The notes under the pieces were generated by a model. The model saw only the letters and a list, made by a program, of their open reading frames with translations, searched no databases and was not told where the DNA came from. Source: Schistosoma haematobium (taxonomy: Eukaryota > Platyhelminthes > Trematoda > Strigeidida > Schistosomatidae). From it: a DNA stretch of 64,000 nt. The position numbers were made by a program, and so were the translations under genes. Location: contig NC_067196.1 in assembly GCF_000699445.3 (NCBI RefSeq), positions 91,111,364 through 91,175,363 on the forward strand, written 5' to 3'. Each line of letters starts with the position of its first letter. Position 1 is the stretch's first letter. Shown piece after piece: positions 37,594-49,898 of the stretch.

Positions 37594-40500
37594 CTTTGTG
37601 AATCAAGAAAGAATAAAATATCTTGGGGAATTACAACATAACAAAACTACATTTAAATGACAATATAGAGGGATCACAAAGTAAAGAAGTGTAATTACCA
37701 TATAAACGATATCTTTACTGACTATCGACAACACACTAATAGGTTGTATTGCGCTAAAAATTATACGTTGTTTCACATACTTAACTTAGAGACAGAGTAC
37801 ACGGTTAAATATCTGACTTTCAATCAATGCAACGGTTAGTTTGACTTGATCACCCAACATGAAGTATAGTACATATTATAATATCAAGCAAGTAGCTATC
37901 TTTTAGATTCATTTTAGGAGAGCTCATCAACTTGAATTGATGTATTGATGAGTAAAGTTTTACATCGTTCGTACGAGCATGATAATTTGAAAAGAATATC
38001 TATCTGAGGTAATTTGTCAGAGCATATAAAGCGACTGTACAAATGTGACTGATAATTTTCACTGTTTTAAAATGACCGTCTGATAGGATTTGCTTTTAGT
38101 AGTAATTAATTAAATAATGAAAGTTTTTAAACTGCTCATCAACTCCCGGAGAACATTTTACCTTTTCTACTAAATATCGTGCACGTTCAGCTTCTTGTTG
38201 AGCAACTTGTTTGGCTTCTACTGCTTCTGAGAATTCTCGACCGAAAGAGATTTGTGTCTGTGAGAATAAATAACACACAAAGCATTATTAAAAAATAATA
38301 ATAATGACTAAAACACCTTACTTATATCTTATATTCTTAATCTAACGTTAGCTTATTAGCTTAACAATCCTTCTTTACTTACACACATTTCGTAGATCTA
38401 ATACAACCTCATATTGTTATCAAAAAGCATACAGGCTCTTTAGCTAGGGTCTGCTTAATACTCGTAATAGGTGATATGGGGCGGAATCCGTTGAAGTGGC
38501 ACAGCTTCAACTATTCTTTCCTAAAAACCTTAAATTCTTTGATCTTATTTGTTCCTTTTCAACGGCATTTTTCATGCCTAAGTTCTTGCTTCATTTAATA
38601 TTATTTCCTCTATTTTGCTTCTTGTCTCGTTAACTTCCTCTCTAGCTTTGCTGATGTGAGATGTGGCAAATGGGAACCATAAATATTCGATGACTGATGG
38701 GCTTTGTAACAGCCCTGTTTTGGAAGTGTGGCAAAACTGTAACCAATTTCAGATGCGACACTGTTTAATCAGTAGAACATCTAACGGCGAGAAAAGCGGT
38801 GCCTTGAATATCACTTGAACCAGTGTTATTTGAAACAATAAGGACAACCTGAGTATATAATAAGAGAGTATGAAACCATAACGAGATGCTAGGTCGGAAA
38901 ATGACAAATAGAAACGAAAGAAATTATTTACTAAATAAATACAGTGACATTTACCAGGGCAATATCGTCTAACAATATACCAAATGATGAAGCTCGTTGG
39001 GTAAGATCTTCATTCACTCTCTGACTGACCAATTCTCTCTGCGTTATAAGCTCACTTGCATCAAACTGAGCAACCACTGCTTTGAGCACCTCAGTGGTAA
39101 TGGAAGGAAGAACACGTTCCTCGTAGTCAAAACCTAGGTTCTGATAAATCTTTGGTAGAGTAGATGGCTCAGGGCGAAACAATATGCGCAAGGTTATATT
39201 CACTGTTTGTAGATCTATGTAGATAGCAACAAAAACACAAATATGACCCATGGAAATGAATGACGCTTAAATTGAAGATACTATAATTGCTATTAATGAA
39301 GAAATCTGTGCGGTATGGTTATCAAGTGTATTTTTCCGCGCAAACGTAAAATGAAGAGTAATGCAACAGATCCAGTTGACGAAGTACTTTACTACAAACC
39401 ATATGATGAAGTTTGGTGAGAATGACTGCTAGAGTTTTGGATGAAGTGAACTCTAAACGAATGTTTTGTGGCTGAGTGACGCTAATTGACAATTAGTTTT
39501 TATTCACATGATTGAGTTTATTACAAAAGTACAATTGCGACTATGCCTAATACCTTGATATCAGGTTCAACAATCTTCATGGATTACTGAAGTCATAATC
39601 TATAAGAAACATTCTTTATGGTCTTACTGTAGGAATATAAATAAAAGCCGTGCAGTGAAAAATAACTAATTTCCCAGTATGTTTATTAATGAGCTTGTCC
39701 TATTTCTTGTACGTTGTCTGAAATTTACAAACTGCGATACATAAATCAGGTCCAGACTAGCAACCTGCTCTTTCAAAGTTACACGGATAAAGTGTATTCT
39801 TTAACACTTAAATTCAGTGATAGTCTTTTTTCCTCACACTACATATTCTCTTTAGTTTTCCACCACTATATTGACTTTTTTCTCATTTGGTTGGGTTTCC
39901 CTAGTTGTTTTGTAAAGTGTGGCAACTCGGCTAAATGAACATCTGTGTGCTACAGTGGGTATGCCCGACCATTGCTGCTACCTTGACGTGGAGGTCGCGC
40001 CTGCCCATCGTAATGAACCAATCGAGCTATGCTGGCTGGAACAATCGTTCCTCAAGGTCCTACCATGCCGGAAAGGTCGGTTGAAGAGCGCTAAGACTAA
40101 AAGCCGCAAACCCAAGGTCAGAGGGTAAAGTCGTACTGCTAACTATCAGTCAGTCAACTACAACGTAGGACCAGCCACATATATGCATCGGTCCAAGTTG
40201 CCATACCTCATTAACACAACAAGATGAACACCGAATTCGTAAAGTAGTTAATTCAATGGTGGTAATATATAAAAGAAAGATTGCTTACAAGGATATAGTA
40301 CAGGGAGAAAAAATTAGTTCGAAGAAAGATATGAAACGATTTTAATCTCATAGTTTAAGGGAAGATAGAGAGTGTATACACCGACGCCATTGTGATCGAT
40401 TCTGAGCCATGTCACCCAGGGCCTCCAACCATTGGTTACGATAGTCACGCAGACCCCAACCAAGTAGTCTGCATCTACCAACATGGCTCAGACTAGAAGT

Positions 40501-43500
40501 TAGTGACTTCAAGCACTGATGCCACGTTTTGGTTTGGCCGCCCCTAACTTCCTTCCAACCATTTCCAACACCGGTTAGCATTGCACTTCATGGTAATCAG
40601 TGTTCGGGCATACGTAACACGTGGCCCAATCATCTCAGTCGATGAGGATTTACAACCTCATCAACTAACTTAACATCATTTCCTAATACCCTGCGTTCAA
40701 TCTCACTATTACTTACCCCGTGATCCCAGAAGATACAAATAATATTTCTAAGGCATCTGTGGTCAAATACTAGTAGCTTACGAGTGTCTTCTACTCTTAA
40801 AGGCCATGTTTCGCTGCCGTAAGGTAAAACAGAACGGACTGCCGCGCAGTATACTCGTCCTTTTATTGATAGACGGATATCTCGCCTTCGCCAAAGGTGA
40901 CGTAAGTTGGCAAAAGCCAAGCGAGCTTTTCGAATCCGTGCTGAGATTTCGTCAGACACCAACCCATTAGGGCTGATCAGACTTCCAAGATAAGTGAAGT
41001 TGTCAACGTGTTCGAATACTTCACTCCCTATCCTTAGTTCAGGTGTTGACGCAAACCAGTCGTGAAGCAGCAGCTTGCATTTAGAGGGGGAGAAGCGCAT
41101 CCCAAACATCCTGGCACTATTGCTTAATGCTATCAAAAGACTCTGCATTTAGTCAGCGTCTTCACCAAGCAGGACTATGTCATCTGCGCATGCTAAGTCG
41201 ATAAGTGGATCTCCTGGTAAGAGATCCATGCCCGAAAATCTAGTCGATGAGAATGTTATTTCCATCAGGTCTATGATGAAGTTAAACAAGAATGGAAAAA
41301 TTGGACAGCTTATGTTCTGTTTGGCTAAACGGCCCCGTAAGAACTCGGAAGGATAGAGACACGCGTCGTTGCCTTTTCGTCATTTTCGCCTACGCTCCCA
41401 CTGACCGAAGTCCGGATGAAGTGAAAGATGACTTTCACAAAAAGCTTTCTAAACTTTTTAACAAACACTAATTTTAAGCATAAGGAGAGAAATCGTCAAA
41501 CATGGCAACCCCCTGCACCTAACCAATGATGGACTCAAATGGACTATATTGCCATCAGTCATCGTTGGAGAAGCTCGATAGAAGGCTGTCGCTCGTTCTG
41601 GAATACCTGTTTGAACTCCGATCATACTCTGATACGAGCACGCATTTGCTCTCACCTCACTGGACGCGGAAAAGCCGCACTAAGAAGACCCATTAGAATT
41701 GAAGTGAGTGACAAGAAAACCGAAAGTAGATTCCAGGAAAAACTGAGGTCACGCTTAGGTAGTTCTGAGAACGAGACTGACCCAGATGTTGCTTGGAAAG
41801 ATATACGGACAGCTGTGGAAACAGCAGTGACATCTGTTAGTAATTTAAACCAAAGGGTTACAAAAAACCAATGGATTTCTTTTAAGTCTATTGCACTGAT
41901 GGATTCTCGTAAACTCATCCCAGAAGGCTCTGAACACGATGAAGAGCGTAAACAAACCAGATATAGGTTAAGCCCAAGGTTTAGGAACGACCGTGAGCAG
42001 TGATGGGCAACGAAAGCAAAAGAGATGGAAAAGGCAGCGGCTGTAGGTAACAAAAGACAGCTCTTCAGACTAGTGAAAGAAACTGGAACTAAATAGTCAA
42101 GTATGAGACTACCTCGGAAAAAGACGACACTATTATCTGCTCTCATCTCAGACATTTAGAACGATAGGCTCAAGACTTTAGGGAACAGTTTAGCTGGCTC
42201 TCAGCTACTCTACAATTACCCACCATTCCCAAACAGTCTGAATGGAACATTGAGGTAGGTCCCCCGACTCTATCTGAAATTCCAAAGGCTATAGCTAATC
42301 TGAAACTGAGAAGAGCAGTTGGTCCAGATGGATTAGCTCTAGAGGTCTTTATTTAGTTTCAAAAAACATGCTTTTCCATTACGACACTTAGTTATTTCAT
42401 ACTAGATACATTTTTAGTTACATCATAATGAGTAGAAGAGTTGTATTTCTGACGTTTCGTGGCTTAATGTGAATCATCTCTTCAGAGAAAATAAATAGCC
42501 GAACTAAATTGACACAAGTTTAAATAGTACAAAGAAAAACTTTTGTTAACTTGATTGGGGTTTCTTATGAAGTGACTTACATTAAGCCACAAAACGTCGG
42601 AAATACAATTTATCTGTTCATTGGGATGTAACAAAATATACATTTATTGTTAGCTTCCTGCCTAATGCCCAATTTATTTGAAATCTTGGCACTGATACAT
42701 ATTTACATGCTTTGCACCTGTCAAGATATAAACCATGGTTAGGACAGTTACCTTCACCCCATAAGGAACCGCTTAGTGATACTAGGACACTTATCAGGAG
42801 AGCTGGTAGGAAAAGATAATATGTACATCCACTGTTTGCCTTCAAGGTTGATGCTCGCTGGTATAAGAGCAGACTTCTTAGAAACCTGGAAGCTAAAGCA
42901 ATAAATGGCTTTAATACATTAAGTCAGTGACCTCTTTCGTGAACCGATATGTGAACTATTTGGTTGAGGTATGTTTGGAGATCTTAAATAGCATTGCTCC
43001 TAATTAGTCAAAAGAACAGATGGAAAAGTTAAGTGACAAAGAGGTTTCCGAAACCATAACCGACCATTTCTGAAGCTAGTTATACGTCTGGAATCCAAAG
43101 TGATCTGTTTGTGCGACGTTAGTTTGTACAATACTCACTAATCTCAAAATAACACCAGTGTATTGCTTTCTAGGCACTAGTCTTCTGTATCTGATGGTGA
43201 ATTTAGTCGACTAAACAAGTGAATTAAGATTACCATCACAAGCAAAAGCCCAGTTATTGTTTAAATACACAAAAAGGATTAATGATACATGACAAATGAC
43301 ACGACCGAGAAACAAACAAGGATCGAGGAAAAACGAGAACGGGGGGAGGTTTCTTAAGGATATAAAATCTAAGAAATAACCGATTAAAGTTGTGAAAACT
43401 CTTTCAAATATAACATAACTTAAGTGCAAATTCATTCTCAACAAAACTTATTTACTTCATATACACTTTGCCAATGATACTTGTCAACACTACTAACCTT

Positions 43501-43779
43501 TTGAACCAGTCATCACAGGCACGTTTCTTGGTCGCGACCGAATATCAAAAATAATAGGCTTCTGAACCCATGGAATAATGAAGTGTGTTCCTTCCCCTCT
43601 TACATCAGGCCTAACACCTTTAAATCGGTCGAATATTACGGCACGATGTCCACCATCAACTGAAAGATTGATATGTTTTGAAACTTTTCATTACCATTGT
43701 AAAGAACAAGTGGGAGTATACTGCTTGCAGCCAACAAACCAACACCAGCTTTTGTCAAACTACTGAATAAAGACGACAT
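37375..43779 (-). CDS. PHB1: Prohibitin-1, complete, five coding exons
   Basis: Prohibitin forms ring complexes with prohibitin-2 in the mitochondrial inner membrane, where it scaffolds lipids and regulates m-AAA protease. Exons on the minus strand: 43779-43695, 43659-43498, 39214-38955, 38257-38162, 37593-37375. They splice GT-AG in frame to 273 residues (human 272). Visible: a short N-terminal hydrophobic segment ([17 protein letters not shown]), the SPFH/PHB core ([47 protein letters not shown]), [20 protein letters not shown], the coiled coil ([20 protein letters not shown]) and the C-terminus ([20 protein letters not shown], then ITYIPDG). No residue looks broken. Intron 2 (39215-43497, 4.3 kb) holds transposons. 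Distinguished from prohibitin-2 by length and C-terminus. Confidence 0.97.
38162..38257 (-). CDS. PHB1: Prohibitin exon 4
   Basis: 96 nt, 32 codons, acceptor TTCTCACAG, donor AAAAG|GTAAAA. It encodes the start of the coiled coil ([20 protein letters not shown]). Confidence 0.95.
38258..38954. other. Prohibitin intron 3
   Basis: 38450-38750 (plus strand) resembles the 3' UTR of family B seen at 6600-6800 (GAGATGTGGCAAATGGGAACC). No gene. Confidence 0.35.
38955..39214 (-). CDS. PHB1: Prohibitin exon 3
   Basis: Acceptor CTACATAG, donor CTG|GTAAAT. It encodes the middle of the PHB domain ([40 protein letters not shown]). Confidence 0.95.
39215..40139. other. Prohibitin intron 2, first part
   Basis: 39940-40130 is a GC-rich patch (CCTTGACGTGGAGGTCGCGCC) that may be leader sequence of a non-LTR element. 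Otherwise AT-rich. Confidence 0.35.
40140..42360. mobile_element. RTE-like family B with 5' inversion
   Basis: 40140-41320 is the 3' part on the minus strand: tail TCAGTCAGTCAACTACAACG, C-terminus, long ORF 41148-40630 ([22 protein letters not shown]) and a decayed YADD region near 41170. From about 41330 the element flips to plus strand: end of the endonuclease ([17 protein letters not shown]), linker ORF 41539-42003, up to the RT start (GPDG-like, near 42330). The RT segment between these parts is missing. This order fits twin-primed integration. Confidence 0.7.
42441..42608. mobile_element. Foldback (MITE-like) element, copy 2
   Basis: Ends TTGTATTTCTGACGTTTCGT and ACAAAACGTCGGAAATACAA are inverted repeats. 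The centre on the minus strand matches 1743-1893 (TTTGTACTATTTAAAC). 168 bp, no ORF. Confidence 0.65.
42609..43497. other. Prohibitin intron 2, last part
   Basis: AT-rich; two short minus ORFs (42845-42618, 43444-43211) show no recognisable family. Nothing supported. Confidence 0.3.
43498..43659 (-). CDS. PHB1: Prohibitin exon 2
   Basis: Acceptor ATCTTTCAG, donor AAAAG|GTTAGT, phase 1 both ends. It encodes [15 protein letters not shown] through [14 protein letters not shown]. Confidence 0.95.
43695..43779 (-). CDS. PHB1: Prohibitin exon 1 with start codon
   Basis: ATG at 43779-43777, donor AATG|GTAATG. It encodes [20 protein letters not shown] onward, the N-terminal membrane segment. The 28-residue length fits the family. 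Confidence 0.95.
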
Positions 43780-43928
43780 AATATGGTGATAATAAGAAGT
43801 GGGTAGCCACCAAATTCAACTTCAGCACCAACAACTTGAAGAAGAGAATGTGGTGTGGGAGTAACCATCTGTCTTGCAATGTTCAATATTTGACTAGTTT
43901 CAAGCGTTTGGGGGCATTTTTCGTTTGT
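43780..43928 (-). promoter_or_regulatory. Prohibitin upstream region
   Basis: Only about 150 bp of non-transposon sequence lies between the start codon and the CR1-like insertion. No TATA box or trans-splice acceptor is certain. Placement as promoter or 5' UTR is inferred from position. Confidence 0.35.
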
Positions 43929-46050
43929 TTAGTGGGTTATAAAAGCACATAAGAAAGGATTTTTGAATTTCAGTTTGAAAAAGTATAGAAACATCGCATG
44001 AGGCCTCTGAAGAGAAACAGGAACTGGTACCGGATTATCTTCAGTTTCAGTTTGGGAAGGACAGGAGGCTTGATGGCCTGTGTAGTCCTGGCAATGGCAC
44101 CCTCTCAGTTGAACCAACTCTCTTCTGAAAGAGTCAACGGATGGAGCCTCAACGACATGCTGAGGTAATGAATTCCACTCGTTGATGATTCTATGGGAAA
44201 GTCGATAGTCAACTGACAAGTAATTTGTTCTGGGCTTGTTAACTTTTTTCGGAGTGTCCTCGTGAATTCTCTGTTTTGGAAGACGGGAAAAATGAGGGTA
44301 TGTCAGGCGCAAATTTATCACTAAGCAATTTGAGAAATGTAATCAAGTCACCTCTAGTTCATCGATATGACAACGGGAATAGGTTCAGCTTGGCCAGTCG
44401 AGCTTCAAATGGAAGCTTCGCAATTCCGGGAATCAGCTTAGTTGCCGTTCTCTGAACTTCTTGCAAAAGCTCACTGTCTTTTTCAAGCAGGGGCTAGCCG
44501 CTTGTATGCAGTACTCAAGTTTAGGACGTATGGACACTGTATACACAGTCAAAAACGTCTTAGCGTCGACATGACTAAAAGCTCTACGTATTGACCATAA
44601 GGTTCTAAAACCTTTGGCGGCTATTGCACGGCAGTGTGCAGTAGTATTTAAGTCTTGGCTAACGATGACTCCTAAGTCATTATATGTCTGGACGACAGGT
44701 AGCTCAGTGTTACTCATCGTGTATGTATCTGTACCTTGATGACCGATATGCGTCACAATACACTTGGAAGTACTTGTCGGAAACTGCTAGGTTTGAGACC
44801 ATTCAGATAATTTCTTTAAGTCATTTTGGAATTCTAACTTATCACCCTTATTTCGTATCGTTCTCCATATCTTGACATCGTCAGCATATGGCAAGACCAA
44901 TGATGATATTAGACGAGGAAGGTCATTTACACACAAGAGGAATAACACTAGCCCAGCTAGACAATTTTGAGTTCACCCGTACTCCTTGTTGGCGCCCAAC
45001 TAGGAAGTAATTTTATCCACATCAATAAACTGCCTCCAATCCCGACATTTCTTAACATATAAAAGCCGGTTGTGCGAAACTTTGTCGAAAGCTTTGCTGA
45101 AGTCAATGTAGGCTACGTCTACAGGTAACTTTTGGTCCTTAAGAGCGTACCAGCTCTCACTAGCGACTAATAACTTATTCTACAACCATGTTGCTTCTCC
45201 GAAAGTATCCGGTCTTCATCGAAATACTTAAACAGCTCCTTCCGAATAATCTTTTCCAAGATTTTAACAACCACACTAGTTAGGCTAACGGGTTGGTAAT
45301 TCTCAGGTTTATGTTTCGTACCTGTTCTGAAGACAGGACTTACTATGGCGTTTTTCCAGTCTTTTGGTAAACGACCCTGCGTAACGGATAGGTTAAAGCA
45401 TATACTTAAAGGGTTCGCAACGAAGTTAGATAATTCCTTTAGTAGCCTAGGACGCAATTCATCGGGCCCCGTGTATTTACCTATACCAAGCTTATTTAAC
45501 AGACCAAAGACATCGAGTTCCTTAATGGTCACGCTGTCCAGTGTTTGTGTGGGGAGGTCTGTATGGACTGACGAAAAGGGTGTTTCTATGGTATATACAT
45601 CGCTAAAGTAGTTTGAGAATACTTGAGCCTTATCAAAGTCGTCCTGCACTAATGATGCGGCAGTACTGTCTCCTCACAGTGCAGGACTATTTCCTCTTCT
45701 TTTCGTCCTTTTGTTTATATAGGAATACAAGCGTTTAGCAAATTCTACGTATTCCTAAACAATTTTGACTTCGTACAACTTTCTAGACGTCCGGAGGGTC
45801 GAGGCACAGGTATTCCGAGCTTTTCGATACTGATATTTAGTTTCATCAGTCCCTAGTAACCTAAATCTGTCCCACATTCTTCTTCTCTTGTGGAGAAGAA
45901 TGCGAACCTCCCTCCTGAACCGTGGTGGAGAGTTCCTCGGCCTCCTTGTTATAGTACAAGGGATTCAAATGATTGCAGTGGAAGTAGAATAAGCTTTCAC
46001 TTAACGGAATACCTTGTCTAGTTTCAGTGGGTCAACAATGCTTCCCGTTA
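43929..46050 (-). mobile_element. CR1-like non-LTR element, decayed
   Basis: Minus-strand pieces in order: linker remnants (46050-45650), RT start (ORF 45649-45167: GPDELRPRLLKE, NYQPVSLTSVVVKILEK), FSKAFDKV-type block near 45085, a YADDVKIW-type motif near 44890, then ORF 44756-44433 (NDLGVIVSQDLNTTAHCRAI) and the C-terminus (ORF 44321-43929: RIINEWNSLPQHVV). Frameshifts and stops separate them. SR1-like CR1 elements are known in schistosomes. Confidence 0.8.
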
Positions 46051-46533
46051 AAAACCAGGGTATATTTAATAATAAAAAGAGAAGTATTGGTAAATTGTAG
46101 TGAAATACCGTTCTAATTTCCTTAGAATATGTCCATCTTCCTCTTGAAGGACTCCTAAGAAGTCGCCTAGATCGACTAAGCCAGTAGTGATTTCCAGACT
46201 TCGATTACTTGTGAAGAGTAGAATGTGTGCTTATTGTCTATTCACTTAAATCGTGTCCCCAATTTCTGTGCGTTACTGCTTGAACATGTGTCGAGAGTGA
46301 GCTTAAGTAGGTATTTAAAAGGATGTCTAACAGTGTCTAGGAAGAAATAAGTAATTAAATCATCTCTTGGAAATTTACACTCCAATGGGTAAAGACCTTT
46401 TATAGCCCTCTGATCTGACTCCGATATGGATGAATGTATAAATACTATGAACGTAAATCTTCTTTTTAACTTCATATGTTACATACACACCCTTTATTGT
46501 CTTAAAGAGAGCAAGAGCTAAGGTTGGGGGATT
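46051..46533. other. Between CR1-like and LTR elements
   Basis: AT-rich sequence with a 77-codon minus ORF (46475-46242) of no recognisable family. It ends with the GATT target bases at 46530-46533. Confidence 0.35.
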
Positions 46534-47069
46534 TGTGGAGATAGATCTGACAAGCCTATTTTGTAAATAGTTTTTAATATTATTTGTATTTATTTTGTCA
46601 ATTTCTCACTGCATGTACATTTATCATTAAATGATTGTACCTGTTGTTTTAGTAAATGACCTTAAACACTTTTTCCGCTGTGGTACTAACATAGCGTGAC
46701 ATACCGTTGCTGGCTAACAAATACACTGCTTCTCACACATTCCTCGTTCCATTTTCATTCGTGATTGAGCTAACTGAGATCTAAAACAAATATTATTTAC
46801 ATTCATAGACTGTGAGTGCGAATACACCATACCTTACTTTGGATTACACCAGTGGAGAGTTCATCGACACATTTGGAATTATCAAGCAACTATAATTGTG
46901 GATTTATTGTACCAGACTAAAGCTGAACACGCATCATTTTGGGTGAACCTAAGCAAAGTCCCGTTTTTATTGTATTTGTAACATTTAACTGTTATATATC
47001 AATATTACTATTGATTTTTATTAACGTTGTTGGTATTTTTTGTGTTTATATATCGTCTGGTCCACCACA
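46534..47069 (+). repeat. 5' LTR (536 bp)
   Basis: Matches 52537-53072 with no indels and one mismatch. Confidence 0.95.
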
Positions 47070-47178
47070 ATTAGTTGGTGAGCCCGATGTTTATGCTAAC
47101 TGTTATATTGTTTATCATTTCACACAATTTACTGGTTTATTTTTTCTCGTAATGTCCTCTCCCACTTAACTCATTGAT

Positions 47179-48000
47179 ATGGATTCGCCTCCAGTAACAA
47201 CTTTTGTCTCATTGTCGAACTCTACTGAAAATAATTTTAGTTCAGTTAATTCTATCTCAGAATTCAGACTCCCAACTTATATAGCTAATAACCCAAGAGT
47301 CTGGTTTGCACAAATCGAAGCTTTGTTCATGGCTAGAGGCATAAGATCTCAGGCAACAAATATGCATATGTAGTCGGCGCACTTCCTATTGAGATTGCCG
47401 CTGAAGTCGGGGATTTAATCGATCACGTGCCAGAATCCGAACCATATGATAAGATAAAGGCAGCAGTAATTCAACGTACATCGGTCTCAGATGAGAAAAG
47501 GCTGCAACAATTGTTAATATCTTGTGACTTGGGAGATAAGAGACCGTCTCAACTTCTCCGCCACATGCAACAACTTGCCGGTCCATACAAGCTAGACGAA
47601 GCCCTCCTAAAGCAAATGTGGTTCCAAAGATTACCACACAGTGTTAGACAAATTCTCAGTGTCTCAGGGAAATCCGTCGCACTTGATGACTTAACCCACA
47701 TGGTGGATAGAATGATGGAAGTATACCACGACAATCAATGTGTAAACTCTTTACAACCAGTTGAACCAGCAGATATCAGTCGTTTAGCCTCCCTTCAAAA
47801 GCAGTTAACGCAATTAACGAGCCAGCTGACGTCACTGCAATCGACCATAGCAACCATCCAAGCTAGACAATCTCCCTCCAAACGAAGATCTTTTTCTAGA
47901 CAACGGTCTCTGTCACCGAAGCGAACATCTGAAGTTTGTTGGTACCACCAAAAACACGGCACCAAAGCACGGCGTTGCACATGACCGTGCACATTTTCTG
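47179..48000 (+). pseudogene. gag: LTR element gag, broken
   Basis: Starts at 47179 (SEFRLPTYIANNPRVWFAQI capsid block). A frameshift near 47370 ends the first frame; the rest continues in the frame of 47427-47984 (PYDKIKAAVIQRTSVSDEKR) to an Arg/Ser-rich stretch and a zinc motif CWYHQKHGTKARRC (C-x2-H-x9-C pattern). A stop at 47982-47984 falls inside that motif. Confidence 0.8.
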
Positions 48001-48040
48001 CGGCTGACACAGAGAATCAGGGAAACGGATCGGCCAGACA

Positions 48041-48400
48041 GTGATGGTGGCGCCTGTTTCTGGCCACTACCCGAGCCGTCTATTTCATGTCAGGGATCGA
48101 ATTTCGGGCTCAGATTTTTTGGTCGATACAGGAGCCGAAATCAGCATTATCCCATTACACCTCTCTCAACGACGGCACTCTCAGAGTACTAAATTGTCTC
48201 TAGTTGCAGCCAATAACACAGTCATTAAAACTTATGGCGAACAATCACTTATCTTAGATCTCGGTCTCCGGAGACGTTTCACATGGGTTTTCATCGTAGC
48301 TGAAATCAAACAACCCATTATCGGGGCCGACTTTTTCGGTGCCTACAACCTACTTGTAGATATGGGGAAAAAGAAACTAATCGACAAAAACACAAGCTAA
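48041..48400 (+). pseudogene. pol: LTR element protease
   Basis: Aspartic protease: active-site block FLVDTGAEISIIP near 48118-48156 and the closing IIGADFF near 48320-48340. It ends at an in-frame TAA (48398-48400) before RT, which lies in the same frame. Confidence 0.8.
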
Positions 48401-48448
48401 CAGGTCAGTGGCACAACTATCTCCAGTTACGAAATTCATGGAGTCCGT

Positions 48449-49080
48449 ATGTTAAGACCTGAAAACAAAATTTTCACCGATATCCTGTCGAAGTATGAAA
48501 GTATAACCAGAGCTGATTACCAAAGCGAACACTCCACACATCATGTTCAACACAGCATTACTACTACAGGACCACCCATTCGCGCCAGGGCGAGAAGACT
48601 CCCTCCAAACAAGTTGCAGTTCGCTAAGAGAGAATTCGAACACATGATGCAACTTGGAATAATCAGACAATCTAACAGTCCTTGGGCCTCGCCGCTGCAT
48701 ATGGTTCCCAAGAAAGATCAAGACGGGCGCCCATGTGGAGATTATAGCCGATTGAATAACCAGTCTATCCCAGACAGGTATCCGATCCCTCATCGGCATG
48801 ATTTTTCTTTAAATCTACATGGAAAACAGATTTTTTCAAAGTTAGATCTCGTCCGAGCATACCACCAAATACCGATGGCACCTGAGGATATCGAGAAAAC
48901 AGCTGTAATCACACCTTTTGGCTTGTTTGAATTCTTGAGGATGCCTTTCGGACTAAAAAACGCCGCTCAAACCTTTCAGAGATTTATGGACGAAGTAACT
49001 AGAGGTTTGGATTTTGTATTTGTCTATATCGGCGATGTTTTAATTGCTAGTTCTTCCACTGACGAACATGTTCAGCACCT
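48449..49080 (+). pseudogene. pol: LTR element reverse transcriptase, N-terminal part
   Basis: RT fingers and palm: [53 protein letters not shown]. The catalytic box reads YIGD (49025-49036): the first Asp of YxDD is Gly. Interrupted by an insertion from about 49083. Confidence 0.85.
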
Positions 49081-49082
49081 TA

Positions 49083-49340
49083 TTACTATTATTATTATTA
49101 TTCACAAACATCTTATGGGTACATAAGTGTTGTGAAGAAACCATTTCGGATTTCTTCAAAAAATGCAATAATACACAATCTACAATAATGTCAGCATTAT
49201 ACCTGCCGTTAAAAAAAAATTTAGAGCAATAATAGTAGAATATTGATAATAATAAATCGGGTCTGTGCAATTGGGAAGAATATTGAACTGAGTTTAAAGA
49301 AGGAAATGGAGAAAATGAAGGAATAGAAGTAAAGGAGACA
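49083..49340 (-). mobile_element. Nested short retroposon with AAT tail
   Basis: Inserted in the RT gene between CTTA duplications (49079-49082, 49341-49344). On the minus strand it ends in an AAT repeat (49083-49103). About 258 bp, no family named; probably a truncated CR1-like or SINE insertion. Confidence 0.55.
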
Positions 49341-49344
49341 CTTA

Positions 49345-49893
49345 CACACGCTTTTTGAACGTTTCAAAAGTTATGGTGTTGTAATCAACCCTTCGAAGTG
49401 CATATTTGGCGCCTCATCTCTGGAATTCCTGGGACACCACATTGATTCTCAAGGAATTAAACCGCTTGAAGAAAAAGTCAAAGCCATCTCCAGCTACCCA
49501 GAACCAAACTCAGTAAAATCACTGCGTCGTTTTCTTGGAACATGCAATTTTTATCGACGACTTCTACCAAATTGTGCCGATGTACTACAGCCATTGACAG
49601 ATTTACTGAAAAACGGTAAATCAGGTACCAAGAAAGAAAAGAACCAAATATTCAAGTTACCTTCCGATGCCAAAGTAACGTATGAAAAAAGCTTAATCCA
49701 TGACTGCTAATGCTACTATGCTCCAGCACCTAAATACTGACCCCACAACTCTGTTGATCCTGTGCACGGATGCTTCACAAAAAGCCGTCGGGGCAGTATT
49801 ACAACAGCGGGTAAACAACACGATTACCCCATTGCCTTTTTCTCCAAGAGAATATCGCCAGCACAAGAACGTTATAGTACTTTTGGACGCGAA
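49345..49893 (+). pseudogene. pol: LTR element RT C-terminus and RNase H start
   Basis: Continues with RFKSYGVVINPSKCIFG, FLGHHIDSQGIKPLEEKVKA and RRFLGTCNFYRRLLPNCADV, then RNase H TDASQKAVGAVLQQ. Frameshifts near 49690 and 49840 split it into three frames, and it is cut by the solo LTR. Confidence 0.8.
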
Positions 49894-49898
49894 CTCTT

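Noticed and set aside
38096..38278. A separate 60-aa minus-strand gene
   Set aside because: It is prohibitin exon 4 read through into its introns.
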